Assembly: GCA_002506175.1 (NCBI GenBank)
Contig: DAXB01000084.1
Coordinates: forward strand, 1 to 6,381
Direction: 5' to 3'
Origin: Methanomassiliicoccaceae archaeon UBA113
Lineage (GTDB): Archaea; Thermoplasmatota; Thermoplasmata; Methanomassiliicoccales; Methanomethylophilaceae
Length of the DNA: 6,381 bases
A program made the position numbers and the translations under genes. Shown here one piece after another: positions 1 through 5,732 of this stretch; positions within the stretch are counted from its first letter, which is position 1; the number at the start of each line of letters is the position of its first letter. The notes under the pieces were generated by a model, which searched no databases, was not told where the DNA came from, and saw only the letters and a list, made by a program, of their open reading frames with translations.

Positions 1-21
1 GAAGAGCCCAAAGCAGAGTGA
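1..21 (+). CDS. possible C-terminal tail of an upstream gene (partial)
   Basis: Frame 1 reads six codons (EEPKAE) and then TGA at 19-21. A charged tail followed by a hairpin and a T-run is what the end of an upstream gene would look like. The stretch is too short to identify, and the other two forward frames are also open here, so this rests on position alone. Confidence 0.25.
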   Translation, partial: EEPKAE

Positions 22-37
22 AACCCGAACAAATACA

Positions 38-67
38 GGGGGCGAACGCCCCCAACTTCCCTTTTTT
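38..67 (+). terminator. GC hairpin plus T6 run directly before the helicase start
   Basis: Bases 38-53 (gggggcgaacgccccc) form a perfect 6-bp stem with a GAAC loop, or 7 bp with an AA loop. After eight bases there is a run of six T at 62-67, which touches the ATG at 68. Hairpin plus T-run suggests termination of the upstream transcript; archaeal RNA polymerase also stops on T-runs alone. The stem-to-T spacing is longer than in a classic bacterial terminator. It could instead be a leader structure or attenuator for the helicase gene. Confidence 0.4.
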
Positions 68-2812
68 ATGTCGTTCCCCGAGTTAAGTCGCCCCATCATC
101 GATGCGCTGGCTGCAAGGGGGATACTCGAACCGACGCCTCCGCAGGCGGATTCCATCCCCAGGATCATCAAGGGCGAGAACCTCCTCCTGGTCGCTCCTA
201 CCGGTATCGGTAAGACTGAGGCGGCCGTCCTGCCCATCCTTGAGAGCATCCTGAGATCCAAAGGCAAGCCCGGATTCAGATGCATATACGTCACACCTCT
301 CAGAGCCCTGAACAGAGACATGCTGAAGAGGATGGAGGAATACGGGAAGGCATTGGACATCACTGTCGGCGTGAGACACGGAGACACCACGCAGGCGGAG
401 AGGAATAAACAGTCCGAACATCCCCCGGACATCCTGATCACCACCCCGGAGACCCTGCAGGTGATGTTCACCGGAAAAAGACTCGTCCAGCACTTGAAGA
501 ACGTTGAATGGGTCGTCATCGATGAGATCCACGAGCTGGCGAACACCGAAAGAGGCGCACAGCTCAGCGTCGCATTGGAGAGGCTCACCCTTTTGGCTGG
601 CAACTATCAGAGGATAGGACTCTCGGCCACCGTTGGAAATGTAGAGAACGTGGCCAGATTCCTGGTCGGCAACAACAGGGACGTCGTGATAAGGAAACAT
701 GATACCCACAGGGATTTCGACATCCTGGTGGAGAGTCCAGATCCAACGACAGCCGATCCGGAACTGCAGGATAAACTCCAGAGCGACCCCGACATCCTGG
801 CTGTCATGAAGCGCGCCAGGGCGATCATAGAATCCGGGAAGTCCACACTGTTCTTCGTCAACACCAGGGAGACCGCCGAATGGCTGGCCGCCCGTTACCA
901 CATCTGGGATGAGAATATCTCGGTGGAGGTCCACCATGGATCCCTGTCCAAGGAGAACAGGATGGAGATGGAGGACCGTTTCAAGAGGGGGGATGTGAAA
1001 TCCCTGATCTGCACATCTTCGTTGGAGCTCGGAATAGATGTCGGTACCACCGATATGGTCATCCAATACAATTCTCCGAGGCAGGTATCCCGTATGATAC
1101 AGCGCGCAGGACGCGCAGGACACAGGATCGGAGAGAAGATCCGTGCCAAGGTCATCGCCACCGCACCGGACGAGGTGGCCGAGGCGATGGTCATCGCAAG
1201 AAGGTGCGATTCCAAAGAACTGGAGTACTGGGAGGGCAGAGAATGCCCCCTTACCGTGGTGGCCAACCAATTGGTGGCCATGACAATGAACAGCGCCATG
1301 GACAAGGAGACCGCATTCAAGCTGTTCAAGAACGCTTACCCGTTCCGCAACCTGCAGATGGGTCAGATGCTCGCAGTCCTGGAGCAACTGAAGGACATCA
1401 AGATGGTTTTCGATGACGGCAGCACGTTCAAACGCTCAAAGAAGGGCATGAACTACTTCTACGAGAACATCTCGATGATTCCCGACGAGCGCACCTACAT
1501 GGTCCGCGATATCGGGACACGTGCGATCATCGGAACCCTTGACGAGAGTTTCGTGGCATCTTTCGCGGAAGAATACGCCATGTTCATCGCGAAAGGCCGC
1601 ACCTGGCGCATAGTCGAGATGAGAGAGGATGAGATCCTTGTCGAAGAGGTCAAGGAAGTCGGATCCGTCCCCAACTGGGTCGGTTCCGATATCCCCGTAC
1701 CGTTCGAGATCGCCATGGAAGTCGGGAAGATGAGAAGGATCAGGAACTTCCAGGATTATCCGGGCGATAAAGGATGCGAGAGGGTCCTGAAGGACTACTT
1801 CGCAAACCAGGACGAGAAATCCGTAATGCCTACCGACAAGACGATCACCGTGGAGGTCGGAGACAGGCTGGCCATCATCAACTGCTGTTTCGGTACTAGG
1901 GTGAACGAGACCCTGTCGAAAGTGTACTCCGCACTCCTGTCCGCGAGGCTGGGGGAATCCATAGGAGCGACGGTCGACCCGTACCGCATCATCCTGGAGC
2001 TCCCCAGATACGTCGACAAGGACACTATGATGGCAACGATAAGATCTGTCAGACCCGGGACCATAGAGGCCCTGGCCAGAATGACCATCGTCAACTCATC
2101 CTTCCTGAGATGGAGATTCGTGTACGTCGCGAAGAAATTCGGCATTATCGAGAAGGAAGCGGACCACCGGTTCATGAACTTCGGCAGGCTGTTCGAGATG
2201 CACAAGGACACACCGGCTTACAGCGAAGCGATCAATAAGGTCCTCTGGGAAGACCTGGACATCCCCAACACAGAGAAAGCCGTATCCATGATAGAGAACG
2301 GCGAGATTGAGATCGTTCCGGGAAGGCTGTCGGCGATCGGATTGGAGGGTATCACGAGGTCCAAGGAACTCATGCAGCCGGTTCGCGCAGACCATGCCAT
2401 ACTGGTAGCTTTGAAGAAGAGGCTGGAGGACGAGATGCTCTTCGCCTCATGCATGCACTGTGGTTCGCAATCGAGATTCAGGGTCAGAGACGCCCCAAAG
2501 AGATTCCAATGCCCGATATGCAACGGAGTGATGATCGCCGTCCTCAAGAACTACGAAAGGGATACGGTGAAGCTGCTCAAGGAACCGGCCCTATCCAAAC
2601 AAGAGAAGTCTGACCTCAACAAGATGGGTAGGAATGCTAACCTGGTCTATGAGTTCGGACAGCGTGCTGTGATCACCCTCGCAGGAAGAGGCATCGGACC
2701 GGACACTGCCGCCAGGATACTGAGGTCCAACTACAACGATGAGGACGAGTTCCTCAGAGAGATAATGAACGCCGAGATCCTCTTCGCGAAGAACAAGAGA
2801 TTCTGGGATTGA
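68..2812 (+). CDS. lhr: Lhr-family superfamily 2 ATP-dependent helicase
   Basis: A large DExH helicase of the Lhr (large helicase-related) family, a cytoplasmic ATP-driven nucleic-acid translocase linked in this family to DNA repair and RNA metabolism. The SF2 motifs are in order: Q-like PTPPQ (22-26), Walker A APTGIGKT (43-50), Ia TPLRALNRD (76-84), Ib TTPETLQ (125-131), II DEIH (152-155), III SAT (186-188), IV LFFVNTRETAEWLA (261-274), V SSLELGIDVG (317-326) and VI QRAGRAGHR (345-353). The long Lhr-core region follows, including GRTWRIVE (510-517). Near the end is a four-cysteine zinc site (C795, C798, C815, C818) and a helix-hairpin-helix-like GRGIGPDTAARIL (873-885). At 914 residues it has the usual archaeal Lhr length and looks intact. 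ATG 68 is the first possible start in the window; the frame is open upstream but has no ATG, GTG or TTG. No Shine-Dalgarno precedes it, only T6. Whether it is aLhr1 or aLhr2 cannot be settled by eye. Confidence 0.95.
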   Translation: MSFPELSRPIIDALAARGILEPTPPQADSIPRIIKGENLLLVAPTGIGKTEAAVLPILESILRSKGKPGFRCIYVTPLRALNRDMLKRMEEYGKALDITVGVRHGDTTQAERNKQSEHPPDILITTPETLQVMFTGKRLVQHLKNVEWVVIDEIHELANTERGAQLSVALERLTLLAGNYQRIGLSATVGNVENVARFLVGNNRDVVIRKHDTHRDFDILVESPDPTTADPELQDKLQSDPDILAVMKRARAIIESGKSTLFFVNTRETAEWLAARYHIWDENISVEVHHGSLSKENRMEMEDRFKRGDVKSLICTSSLELGIDVGTTDMVIQYNSPRQVSRMIQRAGRAGHRIGEKIRAKVIATAPDEVAEAMVIARRCDSKELEYWEGRECPLTVVANQLVAMTMNSAMDKETAFKLFKNAYPFRNLQMGQMLAVLEQLKDIKMVFDDGSTFKRSKKGMNYFYENISMIPDERTYMVRDIGTRAIIGTLDESFVASFAEEYAMFIAKGRTWRIVEMREDEILVEEVKEVGSVPNWVGSDIPVPFEIAMEVGKMRRIRNFQDYPGDKGCERVLKDYFANQDEKSVMPTDKTITVEVGDRLAIINCCFGTRVNETLSKVYSALLSARLGESIGATVDPYRIILELPRYVDKDTMMATIRSVRPGTIEALARMTIVNSSFLRWRFVYVAKKFGIIEKEADHRFMNFGRLFEMHKDTPAYSEAINKVLWEDLDIPNTEKAVSMIENGEIEIVPGRLSAIGLEGITRSKELMQPVRADHAILVALKKRLEDEMLFASCMHCGSQSRFRVRDAPKRFQCPICNGVMIAVLKNYERDTVKLLKEPALSKQEKSDLNKMGRNANLVYEFGQRAVITLAGRGIGPDTAARILRSNYNDEDEFLREIMNAEILFAKNKRFWD

Positions 2813-2813
2813 T

Positions 2814-3431
2814 TCACTCGGACTGCACCGGGTTCGTCACGGATCCAACACCATCGATGATGGCGCATACGACATCCCCGGGTTTGATTTCCGATACCCC
2901 TTCCGGAGTTCCGGTGATCAATATGTCCCCCTCTTCCATCGTGATATAGCGGGAAACATATGATATCAGCCATGGCACGGTGAAGATCATGTTGGATGTG
3001 TTACCCTCCTGTCTGACCTCTCCATTGACCGTCAATTTCAAATTCAAATCCTGAACGTTCTCGACTGCGGTGACAGGCACCGGGTCCGACATGGGCCCGA
3101 ATGTATCCATGCCTTTGGCAAGGTCCCAAGTGTTACCCTCGTCACGGGCTTTCCACTGCAGATCCCTCGCGGAGACATCGTTGAAGACGGCAAGATGGGA
3201 GACGTATCCCATGGCATCCGCTTCGGACACATGCTTGCAGTCCTTCCCGTAGATCAGCGCCAACTCGACCTCGTGCTGAACATTGGTCACACCCTTGGGG
3301 ATGATGATCGCCTCGCCGTCTTTGATCATACAGCTTGACGGCTTGAAGAATATCGTCGGTACTTCCGGTAGCTTTGATTTCAGCTCGGATACGTGTGATT
3401 TGTAATTCCATCCGATGCAGACGATCTTCAT
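2814..3431 (-). CDS. fumarylacetoacetate hydrolase (FAH) family protein
   Basis: A 205-residue single-domain member of the FAH superfamily (FAHD1/YcgM-like), cytoplasmic metal-dependent enzymes that act on acylpyruvates, oxaloacetate or related 2-oxo/enol acids. The expected metal ligands are present: E54 and E56 in HEVE and D85 in NDVSARD. Other family hallmarks are the N-terminal GWNY (7-10), FFKP (28-31), AKGMDTFGP (105-113), the NTSNMIF loop (144-150) and GDILITGTPEGVS (168-180). Length is near normal, with no sign of truncation. Its ATG overlaps the TGA of the upstream methyltransferase gene as ATGA (3428-3431), so it is probably translated by coupling from the same mRNA. Its stop lies one base from the helicase stop on the other strand. 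The exact substrate cannot be read from the sequence; acylpyruvate hydrolase, oxaloacetate tautomerase/decarboxylase and aromatic-catabolism isomerase are all annotated in this family. No catabolic neighbours are present, which favours a housekeeping or metabolite-clearing role (inference). Confidence 0.9.
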   Translation of the reverse strand: MKIVCIGWNYKSHVSELKSKLPEVPTIFFKPSSCMIKDGEAIIIPKGVTNVQHEVELALIYGKDCKHVSEADAMGYVSHLAVFNDVSARDLQWKARDEGNTWDLAKGMDTFGPMSDPVPVTAVENVQDLNLKLTVNGEVRQEGNTSNMIFTVPWLISYVSRYITMEEGDILITGTPEGVSEIKPGDVVCAIIDGVGSVTNPVQSE

Positions 3432-4111
3432 ATGAATCCGCCTTTGGCCTTGAACTCGGGTTTCTTGTCGGTCTCGTTCACGTTCTTGAGCTTGACGCTC
3501 TTACCGTAGAACCCCTGACTGATGACATAGACCTCCGAGGATGTGGGCCTGGACGCATCCGGGGAATGTACCTTGACGGACTGGAACCTCTTCTCCAGCT
3601 CTGCCATGAGGGTATCGAACATATCGCCCATGAAGACCTTCATGACAAGCTTCCCGTCCTTCTTCAGGATACGGTCGCATACATCGATGGCGAAAGTGCA
3701 AAGATGAATAGATCTCGCATGGTCCGTGGAATAATGTCCCGCGATGTTCGGCGCCATATCAGAAAGGATTACATCCGCCTTGCCGTTGAACCTATTGAGG
3801 AGCTCCCTCATTGTGGAATCCTCCGTGATGTCCCCGATGATCGTCTCGACGCCTTCCATCGGCCTGATGTACCTGAGATCCACACCGATAACATGCCCGT
3901 TGGGCCATGTGCGCTCCTGAGCAACCTGACACCATCCGCCGGGACAGGCTCCGAGGTCCACGACCGAATCGCCGGGTCTGAAGATGCCGAAACGGTCATC
4001 GATCTGGATGAGCTTGAACGAAGCCCTCGAACGATAGTTCAGCTTCTTGGCGAGCTTGTAGTAGTGCTCGTTCCTCCTCTCCGCCACCCAACGGTCATGC
4101 AGGTCTGCCAT
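3428..4111 (-). CDS. rlmE: RlmE/FtsJ-type 23S rRNA (uridine-2'-O-)methyltransferase
   Basis: A 227-residue SAM-dependent RNA 2'-O-methyltransferase of the FtsJ/RrmJ family. The bacterial member methylates the ribose of a universally conserved uridine in the large-subunit rRNA A-loop (U2552 in E. coli). The catalytic tetrad K-D-K-E is complete: K33 (RASFKL), D118 (ILSDMAPN), K158 (LVMKVF) and E193 (SSEVYV), at spacings close to E. coli RrmJ. SAM-binding motif I is VDLGACPGGW (51-60), followed by GVDL (76-79). The C-terminal tail from about 204 is lysine-rich. It is the first gene of a two-gene operon with the FAH-family enzyme (ATGA overlap). A TATA box centred about 25 bases upstream of the ATG supports this start and a leaderless or near-leaderless mRNA; a G-rich stretch lies just before the ATG and could serve as a weak ribosome site. 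Archaeal relatives could also act on other rRNA or tRNA sites, but the family call is firm. Confidence 0.95.
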   Translation of the reverse strand: MADLHDRWVAERRNEHYYKLAKKLNYRSRASFKLIQIDDRFGIFRPGDSVVDLGACPGGWCQVAQERTWPNGHVIGVDLRYIRPMEGVETIIGDITEDSTMRELLNRFNGKADVILSDMAPNIAGHYSTDHARSIHLCTFAIDVCDRILKKDGKLVMKVFMGDMFDTLMAELEKRFQSVKVHSPDASRPTSSEVYVISQGFYGKSVKLKNVNETDKKPEFKAKGGFI

Positions 4112-4132
4112 ATCCCCCGGTTACGGAGTCAT

Positions 4133-4140
4133 GTTATATA
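4133..4140 (-). promoter_or_regulatory. TATA box for the rlmE-FAH operon
   Basis: Read on the minus strand this is TATATAAC, a good archaeal TATA box. Its centre lies about 25 bases upstream of the A of the rlmE ATG at 4111, so transcription would start at or within a few bases of the start codon. A clear purine-rich BRE is not obvious. Confidence 0.65.
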
Positions 4141-4269
4141 GACTTCAAGAGGGGAAACTTAAAGATTGAGCCGAGTCGTCAAATAATTAAGTGCTAAAAT
4201 AAGCCATAATGTGATTATTATTAATATCATATATAGCCATTAAATGGTCTAAATAAATAGATAATATTG

Positions 4270-4281
4270 TTTATATATAAA
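4270..4281 (+). promoter_or_regulatory. TATA box for the ATPase gene
   Basis: TTTATATATAAA is a perfect 12-base palindrome and a near-ideal archaeal TATA element. Its centre is about 25 bases before the ATG at 4300, which predicts a leaderless transcript. No Shine-Dalgarno lies between it and the ATG, in agreement. Because it is palindromic, it could also fire weakly towards the left. Confidence 0.7.
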
Positions 4282-4299
4282 TGAATACTTCCCACATAC

Positions 4300-5172
4300 A
4301 TGAAGCGCACAATCATGTCCGATCTCCTGAAATGGAAATCCAATCCGCATCATAAACCCATGATGATTTTCGGTGTGCGCCAATGCGGCAAGACATACAT
4401 CATCAAAGAATTCGGGACGGAGCAATATGAGGACATGGCATACGTCTCCTGCGAAGAGACCAACGTATCAGATGTTTTCGAACCGGACCTCAACGTGGAC
4501 AGGATTGTTAAGATGCTGGGGATCCGCCGCAACAAACCTATAACCACAGATACTCTGATTGTACTGGACGAAATCCAGCAATGCCCGCGTGCCATAACTG
4601 CGCTAAAATACTTCTGCGAGGACGGAAGATATGATGTTATCTGTGCCGGATCCCTCCTGGGCGTCAAGCTCGCCGAGAGCTCTCCTCCGGTAGGAAAAGT
4701 GGAAACCGTGACCATGTATCCGATGTCATTCCGCGAATACCTGGATGCCTGTGGAGACAACATGTTGGCCGATGCCATCGATGACAACCCCTTGGATAAG
4801 GACATCCTTGCATTCAGAAACCGTCTTATCGAGCATTATCAAGATTATCTGGCCGTGGGGGGACTGCCATCTGCGGTATCAACATGGATCGAGACCCATG
4901 ACCCGGAATCAGTAGATAAGATCCTCCGTGACCTGACGACTTTGTACCTAGGAGATGTCGCAAGATACGGGAAAGGGACCGTCAGGCTATGCGGCGAGAT
5001 GGTCTGGAAGTCCGTGCCATCACAATGGCCAAAAGTAACAATAAATTCGTTTTCGGACACGTCGGTGAGAGCAAACGGGCCCGCGACCTCTGGTCGTCGG
5101 TGGACTGGCTCTCCAAGGCGGGCCTGGTACACTTGGTCCCGATCACCACAAGGCATGACATCCCGTCAATAG
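4300..5172 (+). CDS. N-terminal fragment: P-loop ATPase domain (AAA_14)
   Basis: The first piece of the split gene, 290 codons as it stands, of which residues 1-242 are family-like and about 243-290 are frameshifted nonsense. Walker A is GVRQCGKT (25-32), with the GxRQxGKT form typical of this family. Walker B is LIVLDEIQQ (86-94, D90 and E91). CAGSLLGVKL (115-124) matches the usual GSLLG sensor-like motif, VETVTMYPMSFREYL (134-148) is a family signature, and DYLAVGGLPSAV (182-193) opens the linker region. The start MKRTIMSDLLKWK and its spacing to Walker A are normal, and the TATA box 25 bases upstream confirms it. If translated as is, the product would lack the nuclease-like C-terminal domain. 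Confidence 0.75.
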   Translation: MKRTIMSDLLKWKSNPHHKPMMIFGVRQCGKTYIIKEFGTEQYEDMAYVSCEETNVSDVFEPDLNVDRIVKMLGIRRNKPITTDTLIVLDEIQQCPRAITALKYFCEDGRYDVICAGSLLGVKLAESSPPVGKVETVTMYPMSFREYLDACGDNMLADAIDDNPLDKDILAFRNRLIEHYQDYLAVGGLPSAVSTWIETHDPESVDKILRDLTTLYLGDVARYGKGTVRLCGEMVWKSVPSQWPKVTINSFSDTSVRANGPATSGRRWTGSPRRAWYTWSRSPQGMTSRQ

Positions 5173-5594
5173 CCGCAGACAGATCATCATTCAAGCTGTA
5201 TTGCTTCGACACAGGGATACTCAGAACACTAGCCGACGTACCATTCGACATGGGAGATGAGAGATTCTCCCTATACAGAGGAGCATGCACTGAGAATCTC
5301 GTGCTTCTGGAGCTAAAAAAGACCCTGCCATCGGAGATATACTGCTGGAGGTCCGGTAACAAAGCCGAAGTGGATTTCCTCACATGGATTGGTGACAAAC
5401 TGACACCCATTGAGGTCAAGAGCGGGACAAAGGTGCGTGCCAGAAGCCTCGGTGTTTACATGAATTCAGATGACTGCATAGGTGCCGTGACTTCCATGCA
5501 GGATACATCGATCAACGGCAGGATAGTGCATGTGCCGCTGTATATGGTATGGACCGTCGGTGTGATGGTCAAACGTGCATACGATGAACACTGA
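4989..5594 (+). CDS. C-terminal fragment: DUF4143, PD-(D/E)xK-like domain
   Basis: The second piece of the split gene, in the other frame. The reading frame opens with ATG at 4989, but the family-like sequence begins only at 5025, where an ATG happens to sit exactly at the break (MAKSNNKFVF). Counting from 5025: FKLYCFDTGIL (56-66), GACTENLVLLEL (86-97), WRSGNKAEVDFL (108-119) and PIEVKSGTK (128-136). The D117 of EVDF and the E130-x-K132 of IEVK form the PD-(D/E)xK-type core seen in DUF4143 proteins. The final residues before TGA at 5592 overlap the start of a possible microprotein. It has no promoter of its own that I can see, so it could be made only by re-initiation or frameshifting. Confidence 0.7.
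   Translation: MRRDGLEVRAITMAKSNNKFVFGHVGESKRARDLWSSVDWLSKAGLVHLVPITTRHDIPSIAADRSSFKLYCFDTGILRTLADVPFDMGDERFSLYRGACTENLVLLELKKTLPSEIYCWRSGNKAEVDFLTWIGDKLTPIEVKSGTKVRARSLGVYMNSDDCIGAVTSMQDTSINGRIVHVPLYMVWTVGVMVKRAYDEH
5020..5037 (+). other. frameshift site in the ATPase gene
   Basis: Frame 1 reads tca caa tgg cca aaa gta; the continuing family sequence needs atg gcc aaa agt, sharing the A at 5025. One lost A (AAA to AA) explains it. The A run at 5031-5034 would also allow a -1 slip of a lysine tRNA from AAA to AAA, giving SQWPK joined to SNNKF, but no full X XXY YYZ heptamer and no strong downstream hairpin is evident. Confidence 0.7.
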
Positions 5595-5688
5595 TCAACC
5601 ATCCGTCACGGAATGGAAACATGCGTGGACCGGCGCAATGCGTGTCTGTTTAGAATGCGGATATCAATCTCGAAATCCGAAAAGATAA
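5584..5688 (+). CDS. possible 34-residue CxxC microprotein
   Basis: A short ORF starting with ATG inside the last codons of the ATPase gene (11-base overlap, different frame) and ending in TAA at 5686. The product begins MNTDQPSVTEWKHAW and ends MRVCLECGYQSRNPKR. VCLECGY is a zinc-knuckle-like CxxCG motif, with two tryptophans upstream and a basic tail. Only one CxxC is present, so zinc binding would need a dimer or a partner. The overlap with the ATPase stop suggests translational coupling and shared transcription; a GTG at 5575 is an alternative start. I do not recognise a named family. It could also be the remnant of a larger zinc-ribbon gene or a chance ORF. Confidence 0.4.
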   Translation: MNTDQPSVTEWKHAWTGAMRVCLECGYQSRNPKR

Positions 5689-5715
5689 AAAATAAGGATG
5701 GCCGAGAGGCCACCC
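5680..5715 (-). terminator. hairpin/U-tract terminator after the zinc-ribbon gene
   Basis: On the minus strand an 8-bp stem (GGGTGGCC with GGCCATCC, one G-U pair) with a TCTC loop occupies 5715-5696. It is followed by the T-rich tract TTATTTTTTATCTTTT at 5695-5680. It lies 17 bases past the stop of the zinc-ribbon membrane protein gene. On the plus strand the stem has an A-C mismatch and is followed by only four T, so it may also stop the ATPase/microprotein transcript less efficiently. Confidence 0.7.
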
Positions 5716-5732
5716 TTTTAGAGTTTGACAAT

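Larger units (their letters stand above)
4112..4299. promoter_or_regulatory. AT-rich divergent intergenic region with short palindromes
   Basis: This 188-base gap between two divergent genes becomes strongly AT-rich from about 4188 to 4290, unlike the coding DNA around it. Apart from the two TATA boxes it holds two small inverted repeats, ccattaaatgg (4237-4247) and ataat-gtg-attat (4206-4218), and two copies of gccat (4203, 4236). These could be operator half-sites for the ATPase promoter, but short palindromes are expected by chance in AT-rich DNA. I see no ORF or structured RNA here. Confidence 0.4.
4300..5594 (+). pseudogene. AAA_14/DUF4143 ATPase gene split by a one-base frameshift
   Basis: Two overlapping forward reading frames together make one ordinary member of the AAA_14 plus DUF4143 ATPase family. 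The first frame carries the ATPase domain through KSVPSQ (ending at 5025), then turns into unrelated sequence until TAG at 5170. The family pattern resumes at once in the other frame as MAKSNNKFVFGHV from 5025. Adding one base (for example caatgg restored to caaatgg) gives a continuous protein of about 431 residues, the usual length. The promoter is strong and both halves are otherwise free of stops, so the break is recent, a sequencing or assembly error, or recoded. Function in this family is poorly known: P-loop ATPase fused to a PD-(D/E)xK-like nuclease fold, often in many paralogous copies in archaeal and bacterial genomes. No partner gene in the window clarifies its role. Confidence 0.8.

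Noticed and set aside
1100..1122. Imperfect tandem repeat gcgcaggac
   Set aside because: It encodes the RAGRAG of helicase motif VI, so it is explained by protein constraint.
83..1387. Long minus-strand ORF of 434 codons opposite the helicase gene
   Set aside because: It is the antisense of a strongly supported helicase with every motif in order; its translation shows no family motif.
3374..4141. Plus-strand ORF of 255 codons
   Set aside because: It lies opposite rlmE, whose catalytic tetrad and SAM motif are intact; the plus-strand product has no recognisable domain.
5029..5036. Programmed -1 frameshift signal
   Set aside because: Only a single-codon A-AAA slip is possible; no canonical heptamer and no clear downstream stem. 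A lost base is simpler, so recoding is kept only as an alternative.
4982..5419. Minus-strand ORF of 145 codons across the ATPase break
   Set aside because: Antisense shadow with no motif; the plus strand carries continuous family motifs on both sides of the frameshift.
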